Source: Favolaschia claudopus (lineage: Eukaryota > Basidiomycota > Agaricomycetes > Agaricales > Mycenaceae). From it: a stretch of DNA of 64,000 bases. Shown one piece after another: positions 45,548-56,928 of the stretch. The translations under genes were made by a program, and so were the position numbers. The DNA is taken from NCBI GenBank assembly GCA_037176885.1, contig JAWWNJ010000149.1:517943-581942 (forward strand), given 5' to 3'. The notes under the pieces were generated by a model. The model did not search any database. It was not told where the DNA came from and worked only from the letters and a program-made list of their open reading frames with translations. Numbering within the stretch: the stretch's first letter is position 1; every line of letters starts with the position of its first letter.

Positions 45548-46907
45548 ATGGCAGAAGTCAAAGTCGTAAAGAAGACCAAGACTCCTCAGGAGTTTGCCAG
45601 TCAGTATCCTCCTCTCCTCCTCGCCCTATGCTCACCCTCGTACAGTCGATTTCATGATGGGCGGTGTTTCCGCCGTCAGTTTTCTTTCTTTCCCGCTTTT
45701 CTCGTTCTTTTTCACTCACATTCTCTCCCAGGCCATCGCAAAAACTAGTGCTGCTCCTATAGAGCGCATCAAGCTCTTGGTTCAGAACCAAGATGAGATG
45801 GTACGTCTTCGCTGTCCATTTTTTCGCCCTCACTTTTGACACGTCATGAACAGATCAAGCAAGGGCGTCTGGCCACCCCCTACAAAGGAATCATGGATGC
45901 CTTCGGTCGCACGTACAGGGAAGAGGGTCTCGTATCGCTGTGGCGAGGGAACACCGCCAACGTCATCCGTTACTTCCCCACCCAAGCTTTGAACTTTGCC
46001 TTCAGTGCGTCGTTTTTTCTCTTTCTACTGCCATGCATTGTCTAATTCGTTCGCAGAGGATTATTTCAAAGCTATGTTCGGCTTCAAGCAGAGCGAGGGC
46101 TACTGGAAATGGTTCGCTGGCAACCTCGCGTCTGGTGGCGGTGCCGGTGCAACCTCGCTGCTCTTCGTCTACTCACTCGACTACGCCCGTACCCGTCTTG
46201 CCAACGACGCCAAGTCTGCCAAGGGTGGAGGAGCACGTCAGTTCAACGGTCTAGTCGATGTCTACAGGAAGACCCTCGCTTCTGATGGTATTGCTGGTCT
46301 CTACCGTGGCTTTGTCCCGTCGGTCGTTGGCATTGTCGTCTACCGCGGTCTTTACTTTGGTGTCTACGACTCGCTCAGTGAGTAGTCCCACTATCTGTGT
46401 CCTTCAGCAGCCATGATTCTGTCCTCCAGAGCCTGTCGTCCTCGTCGGTGCTCTCCAGGGTAGCTTCTTGGCCTCGTTCTTGCTTGGTTGGGGTGTTACC
46501 ACTGGTGCCGGTCTTGCTTCGTACCCTCTCGACACGATTCGGTACGTCCACCTGATGTTTGTTGTCCGAAGATCTGCTAAATAGTCCTGTAGTCGTCGCA
46601 TGATGATGACTTCCGGTTCGGGTGTTAACTACAAGTCCATGTTCGACGCTGGCTCCCAGGTAATTTGACTCGCAGTTGTGCCGTCCCTCGCTCATAACAT
46701 TCCGTCCAGATCGTTGCCAAGGAAGGCACGAAGTCCCTCTTCAAGGGCGCTGGTGCCAACATTCTTCGCGGTGTTGCTGGCGCTGGTGTTCTTTCGCTCT
46801 ACGACCAACTGCAAGCCCTTATGTTCGGCAAAGTTTACTCTGGTGGTGAGTCTACTGCTCTACTTCGTTGTCTGCCTTGTCTAACGCGGTCATCAGGATC
46901 TGGTTAA
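45548..46907 (+). CDS. AAC: Mitochondrial ADP/ATP carrier
   Basis: Exchanges ATP for ADP across the inner mitochondrial membrane. Seven or so exons. Three mitochondrial carrier repeats are visible: [47 protein letters not shown] and [12 protein letters not shown]; then [28 protein letters not shown] and [20 protein letters not shown]; then [20 protein letters not shown], the nucleotide-carrier signature RRRMMM (split by an intron after the first Arg of the triplet context) and [22 protein letters not shown]. The last exon encodes only the final Gly-Ser-Gly residues before TAA at 46905. Length, about 310 residues, is normal. Confidence 0.96.
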
Positions 46908-47089
46908 TTGGCTCCGTCGATGAGCTCTCTCTTCTGGATGGGTTATGCCGGGGCCGGGGACGAGGAGGGCTATTACTTTATGACCCTACTACCTGCTTTT
47001 ACTGCCTAGACGTACATTTTTCTATTATTTTTCGTTCCGATACACGCAGCACGGATTGATAAGTGTGACGAATGTGACACTTCGCGTCA

Positions 47090-49576
47090 ATGAGATGCTG
47101 GTACCATCTGCGACGCACTATTCGCAAGTTCTCCAGTTTCCCCGAGGTTGTGCTTCGCCCGTATCAGGAGCAGTGCTTGTATGCGTGCGCTGAAGCTCTT
47201 CAAAGCGGCGCATCGCGCATAGGCGTCTCTCTACCGACGGGCTCAGGGAAAACCACTGTTTTTATTTCTCTGTTATCTCGCATCGCTCCGCCCGCCGCCA
47301 ATCCCAAGGCTTCACGGTCTCTTATTGTGGTCAACAGTATTGAACTCGCTCGACAGTCCGCCGAACAAGTTGCGCGACTATTCCCCGACTGGACAGTAGA
47401 AATTGAGCAAGGTGTCAAACATAAGGCGTCGGGTCTGGCAGATGTGTCCGTCCTAGTGTCCAAGTTGAAGCCTAGCTAACATTCCATTCAGTACCGTCGC
47501 AACTTATCAAACTCTTCGCCAAATTGAGCGAGTCAAGAAGTTTGATCCTGCATTCCTGAAAGCAGTTGTAATTGACGAAGCACATCATGCTGCTGCTCCC
47601 TCGTGTGTACTCGCCTCTCAACTCGCCGTTTATGGGCTTTTATGGTTCATGAGCAGATATCGACGACTGTTGGCCAACTTTGACCCCAACATCAGGCATC
47701 CAGATGCTGAGTTCAAACCCCCTGTACTCAAGCATACAATTCCTATCATTGGATTTTCCGCGACTTTCAGTCGTCACGATGGGCTGGCGCTCGGATCGGT
47801 GTTTGACCGTATCGTATACCACCGTGATTTTCTGGAGATGATCAAGGAGCAATGGTAAGTGCTGTGATCTGAATATGCACTACCGCTTGGGTCCCACCTA
47901 AACAGGCTTTGTGACGTGCGGTTCACAACTGTGCATGCAAAACTCGACTTGAAGGACGTAACTCTTAACACCCGCACTGGTGATTTCAACCCAACTAGCT
48001 TAGCTCAAGTGGTGAATACAGAAATGGTGAACAATCTCGTGGTCAAAACTTGGCTGGACAAAGCAGGTACAAGATTTTGTCCCGCCACAAAAGACATCGA
48101 ATGTACTCAAATACTCATAGGACCCACGCGCAAATCTACTCTAGTATTCTGTGTCAACGTGGCCCATGTTGAAGCATTGACTCAGACCTTCCGCACTTAT
48201 GGAATCGACGCTCGATATGTGTTTTCCGGCACCCCAGTATGTTCTCCGATTAGTCTTAACCCGAGGTTTACTCTGAATGCAGATGAGTGAGCGGCATGCT
48301 CTCATCGCATCCTTCAAAGCTGGCCAATTCCCCGTCTTGATCAATTGCGGTAAGCATTAATTAGCTTTGTGTCTTAGTGCGAATCTCAGAGAGTGTAGCT
48401 ATCTTGACGGAGGGTGCGGATATCCCAAATATCGATTGTGTGGTTGTAGCGAGACCTACGCGCTCTCGTAACGTCTTTGCACAGATGGTAATTTGATTCA
48501 TTGCTGACTGTAATGTGCCACCCGTCTCAACTTGATTTCTTAGATTGGTCGCGGAATGCGACTGTCCCCGGCGACTAGCAAGACTGACTGCCGAATCATC
48601 GATTTCGTCGACAGTGCAAGCCGGGTTTCGGGCATTATGTCTGTCCCGACTCTTTTCGGACTCGACCCGGACGCAGTCTCCATTGATGGTAAGCTTCGCG
48701 CCCAAGTGCAAGGACTTCTTACTCAGTGCTTGATAGACGAGACAACGGAATCGCTTGAAAAGCTTGTCGCAGATTCTATGGCCTTCGATGGCGCCGAGGA
48801 AATTCGCGAGCCACGGTCGGTAACGTATAAAGACTATGATGATCCTTTCTCGTTGTTTGGCCCTACATCTGGTTCCCCGCAAATCGTAAAATTAAGCAGA
48901 AATGCTTGGGTCAGTTGCGGAGGGGGTGTCTATGTTCTAGAGTGCTTAGGCAAGGGATATGTTCGTATAGAGCCTGTCAAAGGTGAGTTGAACGACGACT
49001 CTTGGCTGTTGCTCTCATCATCGAACAATCAAACAGACGCGCAAGGCGAACAACACTTCCAAGCCCACTATACCCCTTCTGTGGATGAAACCACGGCGGC
49101 CGCCCTCAAAATTGGGCCTTTCTTGAAGAAACGGTCCATATTAAAAGCGAAGGACTTGAGCGACGCTGTCCGCGGTTGCGACACGTACGTGCAAGCCAAA
49201 GTAGTGTTTGGTCCGATGGTCGTGGGGTACGTTTTCGCCTTCATTTGAACCTCCAGCTCATGAATATAGGCTTTTGAGGTCGGCAAAATGGAGGTCAGCG
49301 TCAGCGTCGGAGCAACAGAAGCAATTTGTGTCGAAACGATGGGGCAAACGGAGGTTCGAGTCCGACGCAGATGCGGAAAGCAAGGCTCAGAAAATCGCAA
49401 ACCTGACAAAAGGCGAGGCGGCCAATATCATCACACGGTTGAAGCACGGCGCACAAGCCCGCTACGAGAAACAGTTGAAAATACAAACGAAGGCGGCCGA
49501 AAAGGCTGATAAAGAGGCTCGCCGCCGTGCAAGGGAGGACGTCCGCGTCGGACCGCTCTCTGCGGAAGCACTGTAG
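47090..49576 (+). CDS. IRC3: Irc3-like mitochondrial superfamily 2 helicase
   Basis: The basic start ([17 protein letters not shown]) looks like a mitochondrial targeting sequence. Helicase motifs follow: [12 protein letters not shown] (Q-like), [14 protein letters not shown] (Walker A), [15 protein letters not shown] (Ia), [23 protein letters not shown] (DEAH box), [16 protein letters not shown] (III), [20 protein letters not shown] (IV), [26 protein letters not shown] (V), and [25 protein letters not shown] (VI, with GRGMR). The C-terminal region ([27 protein letters not shown], then [20 protein letters not shown] and [14 protein letters not shown]) matches yeast Irc3, which unwinds branched mitochondrial DNA. 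About seven introns, coding sequence complete. Confidence 0.9.
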
Positions 49577-49591
49577 TTACGGTGTTAATGG

Positions 49592-52500
49592 TTACTGGTC
49601 TACTAACGTTGTCAGTAAAGGCGACACTGAATACTGGCTTTGCAGTGTCAAGCATGCAGCTTTCTGGCTACGTTGGACGGATCTGTTCAGTGATGCAGGA
49701 TCTCCGAGAGTGTTCAAGCTGTCCTGCAATGACGCAAGAATACCGCCGACGAATGAATCCCCCGCACCGGTAGTATTGACGACTGGTGTTTTGTGTGGTG
49801 GGAAGTGTTGTACAACCAGAATGGTTCCTGAACCATGCATTACCACATAGCGAGACTGTGGATTACTTCGTTTTCGGCTCCATCCCGAACACTGAGCATG
49901 CTCGTCGGAGAATCGCATGACACCGAGGACTCCCTGCCCCTGTAGTTGATATATGTGTAAGACCCCAAAAACGAGACTGACCTTCGATCCCAACTTAACA
50001 AAGATTTTGTCAAAGAATGGTGTCAGTCTTATGGCCATCTGTGCGACACCTTGGTCCACAAGGAATGTCAGGGTATCGTCGACATCTGGAACCTCGGTTC
50101 CATTGTATACGCTTCGCCTTGCGAGCTGAGCTAGGTCTAGCCGGAATGCCTCACCCAAAGAGAGTCGATCAATAGCCTCCCACCAGAAGGAGGAATCTAG
50201 TAACTCTTCGCTAGCCTTTTCATGCATATGTCGCAGTTCCAGCAAATTTGGAGTAAATATCTTCACAGGAGAGATAGAACCTGCTTTCGCGGACTGCTTC
50301 AGAGCAGGAAGGATTCTTTCTGACTTGATAACGGAAGTGGGCTCGCTGGGACAAATATACATGAACACGAGCACGCGTCAAAAGACGTTCTTGGGCTCAC
50401 AATAAGACTGTAATTTTGGGCAATGTATGAGCGGGTCAAGCAATGACTGTACCAGGAAACTTGCTCACCTGGGATGTTTTGTGAGCTACAATGACCAACC
50501 AGTTCAACGATCGTCTGAGCAGAAAGATTACCGTCGAAAGCGAGTATGTTTGGGCGGCTGTTTGATATTATGGGGAGAATCTCTGAAAATGATAGCTTCT
50601 GAGTGATTTCCATGTCAGCAACTCCGTTCACAAGATCTCCGGTGTTGTCCAAGAACAGATTGCAGACTGCCGTTCGCTCGTCGCTCCGAATAACGAGGCC
50701 GTCTGTTCTCATTCCGCTGGCCTTTGTCTCATCAAGCAGTAGCCGTCCCCAAACATCGGTTCCAAGGGCTCCGACCAAGAGAGCCGGAGCACCCAGCTTA
50801 TGGCATGCTTCAGCGATGTTCCTGTTCAGAGTTGGCATAAACCGCATGAGAGAAGGTTGTAAGCTATCTGACCTCGCAACGCCGCCCAGACCCATCGTGA
50901 CCGCTCCTGGGCTCGTGGAGCGTGATGCAGTAGAGTTAGAAATGCTCTTATTCTGGGCTGTTATGTCCACTGCCGCGCACCCCACGATCGCCACTTTCGG
51001 TGGCGGAAGGAATGGGTCCTTGATATCTTTGTCGACAACGTTGGGGAGCGGATATGTTTGTCCAATGGGACGACTCGTCTGGGAGACAATATTTGCATTT
51101 TGTAGAAAAACTACACTTAGTTTCTTACTTGACTAGCGAGCGACTGATATTGAACCGCTATTTGGGAACCTGACAGACGAAAAGCTGAGAAAGGATCCAT
51201 ACGCTGAATCAGACGTCCGTACCTATGAGAGCCGTATGCTTCAATAACGCGAGATTGGATTGGATTGAGTCCCGTTGGGTCAATTCTTCTACCCGCTTCA
51301 ACAACCAAGGCGTCACGTCTTTGCCTCGCTTGCTCATACCATTTTCCTCCGACTCCGCTACAGCTTGGTCGACTGCTTTTTGAATACGCACCCCCTGTTC
51401 CGCATACTCCTCCGGAATAGGAACTGCAATCAGTGCTCCATTATCCATACCGAGCTGCCACTGGGCGTCTGTGAAAAATACAAGATCAAAGAAGGAGTGC
51501 TCGACTGCATATGCGCACATACACAGTATCTTGGCAGCTCTGAGAGGATCGTTGGTATTCCAAGGCACTTGGAACCCGCTTTTGGGAGAGAAAAACGCGG
51601 GGAAATCCTTTGTAGCACTGTAGGATATGACAGGAACTCCCAAGGTTTCCTAATTAGATCAATGTCTCTGAGGTCACGGCTTGCATCGACAGCGTACGAG
51701 ATATTCAAGGGTCCTAGCAAGTGGATTCGCTCAACGAAGAAGATCAAAGATGAATGCAGAAGGAACAAATACCTGCCGATGTCCAAGATTGACTTGACCC
51801 CGGAGGAAACAAGCCCAACAGGACATCTAGCAAAATTTAATATAACTTGACCACATGCCTAGCGGCTAAGTTGATACCGAGTTAATTCATGAAGATCAGC
51901 GGAGATATCCATGGCTGGAAACTTAGAATGAGCCAGCAAAACAAGAACTAGACAGAGCAACTTACAGAGCTCTCCTCCACGATGAACGCCTCCGAGGCTT
52001 AGAGTATATGAATTTGTAGTTTCGAAACGGACACGGTGCGTCACTCCTTACCCGCCTGTAGCAAAAATCTGGGTGAAACGGTCAGATACCTTGTGTGAAT
52101 GATACGAAAGACGATATGCCTTGATATTGGCCATGGCTGCAAATATCAATGTAGAGCATATAGTGGTCCCTCCGTCGAATTTTGAGGCCAGTGCCGGCGC
52201 GATATCGCGCCGGGATATTTTGACCGAACGAGAGCTGCGTTCAACATCTGCGAGTCTCTCTAGCTCTGAACTCTGCAAGAAGTTGATTCTTGAGTGGGAG
52301 TAGTACAGTGGTTTTACTTAGTCCCTGGCATACCTGCAAGCCGATCTTGACCCGTCCAGCCACAATGCCTATGGTTGCAGGTATGCACCCAACGGATCTG
52401 ACCACACTCTCGAGATCCCTAGCCGCTTGCAAATTGATTGGAGGAGGCAGGCCGTGAGTGACTAGAGCAGTCTCAAGAGCGACAACGGGCTTGTTGGTAG

Positions 52501-52624
52501 CCAAGGCTTCCTGTACCTCCGGGTGAATGTCTATCGGGGCATTCCTGGAGAGTGCTTGGCGCAGGCTCGAGGCACAACGAGCGGAAGGTACGCGACTAAC
52601 GACGCGTCTAGCAAGACTGAACAT
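49592..52624 (-). CDS. Fused pseudouridine-5'-phosphate glycosidase and PfkB-type pseudouridine kinase
   Basis: Bifunctional enzyme of pseudouridine breakdown: the kinase phosphorylates pseudouridine and the glycosidase splits the C-C bond to uracil and ribose 5-phosphate. After a basic, possibly mitochondrial presequence (MFSLARRVVSRVPSARCASS) comes the PsuG domain: PEVQEALATNKPVVALETAL, VTHGLPPPINLQAARDLES, IPATIGIVAGRVKIGL, KISRRDIAPALASKFDGGTT, FATGGIGGVHRGGE, SGVKSILDIGRTLETLGVPV and NGALIAVPIPEEYA. The PfkB domain follows (KVAIVGCAAVDI, RNIAEACHKLGAPALLVGALGTD, NILAFDGNLSA, IFTPNLLELRHMHEKA) and ends with the signature VVNTTGAGDSFVGGILA. Both active centres look complete. About a dozen exons. 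Ends 15 bp from the Irc3 stop (tail to tail). Confidence 0.92.
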
Positions 52625-52669
52625 TGCAAGTCGATCGGATCAAATTACCATTTTTGAACCGACTTGAAG
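52625..52669. promoter_or_regulatory. 45-bp divergent gap between two start codons
   Basis: The start codons of the minus-strand pseudouridine enzyme and the plus-strand molybdopterin synthase gene are only 45 bases apart, so the promoter and both 5' leaders must be very short or overlap the opposite gene. Confidence 0.6.
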
Positions 52670-53257
52670 ATGGACTCTACCGCATCGATACCACTCAGCC
52701 TTCAACTCGAGAATGGTCAATGCGCGCTGGGGTTTTCGCTTGATGTTCAGCGAATCATAGACTCTGTAAGCCACGACGAGGCTGGCGCGATCGCTGTTTT
52801 CATTGGCACAACTCGCAATTCATTCAAAGGTAAATGAAACCGACGATACAGGAAACAGCTCAACGACCGATAGGCAAGGTTGTAACACGTTTGGAATATC
52901 AAGGTGCCGCTGAACTGTTGCTACTTGAATGCATTTGTCTCAGCGTGCAACCCAGCCTACTCTACGCTAGCGATAAAAACCATGGCTGACATAGTTCGTG
53001 ACGTGCAGGCTGCGATGACTGCCGGAGATCCTGCAGCTGCTAGACCGATTATACGCTGCGCAGTACATCATCGTCTCGGCGCCGTTCCGGTAGGCGAGCC
53101 CTCCATAGTGATTGCAGTGTCGGCACCCCATCGGAAGGAAGCTTTCGTCGCGTGCGAACAAATTCTGGAGGATATCAAGGCGAAGGCACAGATATGGAAA
53201 AGAGAATACTATGAGAACGAGAGTGACGAGACTGCAGAATGGAAGGCTAACCAATAG
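52670..53257 (+). CDS. Molybdopterin synthase catalytic subunit (MoaE/MOCS2B)
   Basis: Transfers sulfur to precursor Z in molybdenum-cofactor synthesis, in the cytosol. Exon 1 encodes MDSTASIPLSLQLENGQCAL and the MoaE start SVSHDEAGAIAVFIGTTRNSFKGK; later exons give VTRLEYQ (with alternative splicing possible near 52875-52975), YSTLAIKTMADIV, the conserved IRCAVHHRLGAVPVGEPSIVIAVSAPHRKEAF, ACEQILEDIKAKAQIWKREYY, with the catalytic Lys region KAQIWKRE. Length of about 150 residues is normal. It ends 23 bp from the stop of the convergent Ice2 gene. Confidence 0.9.
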
Positions 53258-53280
53258 ATATTGGTTCATTAACCCAGCCA

Positions 53281-54726
53281 TTAATCCAGCCTCTTGCCGA
53301 CATCGTCATCCTCTGCTGAGCTGACAAGGAGTTCCACTGCCCAAATTCCAAGGGTAAAGAATATAAGCATCCATCGTGACCATACTTGAGATGAAGGATC
53401 GAGAACTGATGCAAAGTTAGGCTGAGTTGTAATGCGTCACGAATGCGGCTCACGAAGTAGGTGCGAGTAAACAGTGACGAAGATGGACTGTCTATATGTC
53501 AACAAGAGGCGAGCTAACGCTGAAGTCTACAAGAGAAATTAGATTCGGGGTGAGAGTAGCATGGCACACAAACCGGACGATCTTCCCAGGTGTCTTCGTA
53601 GTCATCAATGCTGTCAGCGCCAATGCCAATTGAAGGTAGTATGCGAGACGCTAGTTGGAGGATGGCGAGGCGATACGACAACGCGAAAAGCACTGGTTTG
53701 GGTAGAGTATGCCGAATAAAATTGAACAGCGCCCCTAGATGAGGCATGATGTTGGGTAACAGTGGAGCGCTGTGATTATACCCACATTTGAGCAGGTTCT
53801 CTAACACAGAAAGTCACGTACTAAGATAGGGCCGAGTCGAATACGGATTTCTCATCGGAGCCCAGACCGCACAACCAGATATTGTACGCTATCACGAGCA
53901 AAATGCCCGCCGATTCGACAACATTGGTTCTGATTTAGACATATTAGTGCCGGGTTGCGTGTAGGAAGAGATGCAAGTGACACCTTCGTAAAACAAAGCC
54001 GATGCATGTGAGAAAGAAGAATGAGCAGAGCGCGGCCCCGAGAAGAGTGGAGGCGAGAGGCGACGATGCCGCGGCGGAGTACGAGACGACAATCCACCAG
54101 AAAGCAGATACATAGGCGACAGCGGTTCCGACTAGTAAGCCAAGTTGGTAGGATTCGCCTTCCGCCACGAGTTCTTTCGCGATCTGGCCAGTCTTTTGAA
54201 CGACCTATGCAGTGCACCGAGCAAGTCTCATTTCAACGCCAACCGAACTGAAGGGAACGAACATACCAATAAACTTGATACTCCTTCGAGGAGGATGAAT
54301 AGTGGAGCGGACATTCCGAGGATCCTGCCCCAGACGTCTGCCGCGGTCAGTAACCACGGGTTCACTGGCTCGGCGAAAATGTTGAAGCAAACTGAAGAGA
54401 GAGTTTGGTACGGATTGAATATGGGAAAGGGTCGTGGCGCACCGAGCAGTAGAAAAGAAGACATGGGCACTATGAAACCAAGTGTCAAGCGACTGGAGTC
54501 AAAGAAGTCATGGAAGCGTTAGACCTTGCAGGAACGGTAAGACTTGGGAGCCAGGCCACACAAGAAGACAAGTTCCATGAATGAGAGTTTGGATCGAAAG
54601 AAGAAGTGATAAGAGCAGGAATGCGCGATGAGACAACGTCGCCAGAGTGAGTGGAAGAAATATTAGAATTTGAACAGCCGTGGAAAGGCGAGCAACATAG
54701 GAGGAGACGTGAAGCACAAAAGTCAT
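53281..54726 (-). CDS. ICE2: Ice2-like ER membrane protein
   Basis: Multi-spanning ER protein; in yeast Ice2 shapes cortical ER and links lipid-droplet turnover to ER membrane synthesis. Starts MTFVLHVSSYVARLSTAVQI and shows at least eight hydrophobic segments, including AFLLLSLLLSIQTLIHGTCL, LTLGFIVPMSSFLLLG, GLLVGTAVAYVSAFWWIVVS and STLLGAALCSFFFLTCIGFVL. Family blocks include ILLVIAYNIWLCGL, SALSYRLAILQLASRILPSIG, TSALARLLLTYRQSIFVTVYSHLL and, after the last intron, LLDPSSQVWSRWMLIFFTLG. The final exon (IWAVELLVSSAEDDDVGKRLD) ends at TAA 53281. The TYRQ-IFVTVYSHLL block is what identifies the family. Confidence 0.88.
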
Positions 54727-54894
54727 TGCGAGCCCAACGAGCACCGGTCAAACCGGTAAAGCGTTCAGAGGAGGCAACCGGGCTCGACAGTCGGAGCCTA
54801 GAGAGGTGACGTAACTCGTGTTCTGTCTCGCGTTCATTACATAATCAACTATCCAAAACAAAGTGAAATCTGATAAAGTACATTTCTCTACTGT

Positions 54895-56523
54895 CTACTG
54901 CTGTCGAACGGAATTTGAAGGACGAGACGAAGTGTTCATAAGATTGGAGAGTGCTTTTCGCGGATGTAAAAGACCTTTCTCCTGCGCAAACTCTGTGCCT
55001 CTGACATTGCCAGGCGCAGAGAATTTGTCCACGATGGGGATTTGCAGAAAATTGAAGCGCGGAGTGATGACGACCAACTTGTAAATTGTTTGCAGGTGCA
55101 CGACAAACTAGAAGGGATGAGCTCACCGTGTTCGTCTTAATTTCCATCCAGTCAGCTAACAGATCCGCAATGTCAGTCAACGATAGTGAATATTTCGTGA
55201 GCGTCACCTCTTTCGAACGTTAGAGGTTCCGAGGCAATCATGATGATATTTTCTCTCTTATCAGCCTTCGACATCCGATAGTGGCCGCCTTCCGCATCCT
55301 CGCTGAATGTTGTTCCAGAAGAAAACCACTGGCATGAAGTCAATGAGGAAGTTCATTTTTGTTGAATGCAAACCCACCAATGAGGCAGCCTCATCCTTGT
55401 CCGATGAAATATAACGAGTCGCAATAACGGTATCGCCGTCAGTGACACAAAAATTCATCAGACTCGGCTGAATAACGAGTTAGTTTCTACCGCATTTGAA
55501 GCAGGATTGCCAGCACTTCGGTAATTCCAACAGCTTCTGCCAAATCGTTCATGGTCGCTATCGTATCAAGCATCGCTCTGCGCAAGATGTCGGGCGTGAA
55601 TGTCCGAGCATTCGGATCGGGGAGCTAGAATGCTATGAGACTAACCAGCGGGAATAGTAGACCGGACTGACCTTGGAGAGGAAGAGAGCGAAGGCCCATT
55701 CAGAATCTGAGAGGATGAGAAGCGAATGACTTTACGGACAGTGGAACTTGCCTGTATTGCCTTGAACCATATTGAATGCGACGTCAGGCAGTTCCTTCTG
55801 TAAGCTTCGTTTTATGAGCTCCCACTGAGCAATCCCTCCATTATGCATGAACTGCATTTGGCACAACTAATGAAAACTAATTATCGGAGAGTTCCAGTGA
55901 GATCTTACCATGAGTTTTCCATGCACAAATGGATGGCAATTGTCCAAGCTCAAAGAACCGGCTGTAGTGGCTCTTACATGTCCGCTTTCGATAACCTGAG
56001 ATGAGGCCAGACACGGGAGTCAAAGTAGGACGCACAATACTAACGGTGACTTTATCTTCTCAGCCAACCGCGTCAAGTTGATGTTGTTCCATGCCTGTAT
56101 GCGTCGGCAAATTTGTTAGGAAGTCTTGAAAAATGATGCTACTAATAGGTACCGGCGTTACGCTGGTGAAGATGCACGGCTGAGGGCCGAGTTCCTCGTC
56201 ATAGACAGAGTCGTACCATCCTAGACGCGGTGAGATTCCTCGAAAGGACTGAGCAGATGGCGCACCAACTCCGAAACCATCCCCATTCATCGGTCGTCGG
56301 CGATCGAGACGAAGACGGGAGTCGAATGCTTTGATACAGAGGATTGGACATCTGGTTATGACTGCTACATGAACGATACCTTGGTTGATGATGCTATGGC
56401 ATGGTCTTGTTAACAAATGAGACAGTTGAACGGGAGATGTTCCTTTGATGCAATAGTCAGCATGATAACTTAAATCAGCGCGAGAAGCTTCTTCCCACCT
56501 TTGTAGATTACGAAACGGCACAT
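54895..56523 (-). CDS. DUG3: Dug3-like glutamine amidotransferase, glutathione degradation
   Basis: Class II (Ntn-type) amidotransferase subunit of the Dug2-Dug3 glutathionase. The first exon is MCRFVIYK; removal of Met would expose the Cys nucleophile. After a 53-base intron come GTSPVQLSHLLTRPCHSIINQ, AFDSRLRLDRRRPMNGDGFGVGWYDSVYDEELGPQPC (substrate loop), FAHVRATTAGSLSLDNCHPF-type residues, FMHNGGIAQWELIKRSLQKELPD, GNTDSEWAFALFLSKL, LMNFCVTDGDTVIATRYISS, ASLWFSSGTTFSEDAEGGHY, then the RMSKADKRENIIMIASEPLTFERGDWMEIKTNT block. The last exon starts LVVITPRFNFLQIPIVDKFSA and ends VRQQ at 54895. All diagnostic blocks are present; about nine introns. Confidence 0.92.
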
Positions 56524-56928
56524 GGAGAAGATGTGGGTCCAAGCAGGTCCAACTGGAAGAGAGAGAGGTAGGCACTAGAAAGTGCTTGCGTTCGGTCACC
56601 AGTGAGTCACAATATATTCGCGCTTACAGCCCAAATACAGCCCACTTATGACGTAAAATGGCACAAGAAAAACGCAATTTCAACTTTGATTCCACCTTTT
56701 GCACGGATTACAACTCTAGTGAAGTTCTACAAGGCGCTCGACTACTCGAAGGTCCATTCTTGATACATCATAACAATTCGTAAGCATTCGTCCACTGTCA
56801 TCATAAAAATTCCTTGGGTCGCGTCGCAGGGTTTCCGCCAGTTTCATCATACACAAGACCAGCAACTCGGTACGCCAATTCTAGTGAAAATTTCGAGTCA
56901 GAGCAATTCATCAAGGAATAAATTCTTC
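56524..56928. other. Intergenic stretch between Dug3 and AGM1
   Basis: Both neighbours are on the minus strand, so this holds the 3' end of AGM1 and the promoter of DUG3. A TGACGTAA site at about 56647 resembles a CRE/ATF-type element 125 bp upstream of the DUG3 start. No gene was seen. Confidence 0.4.
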
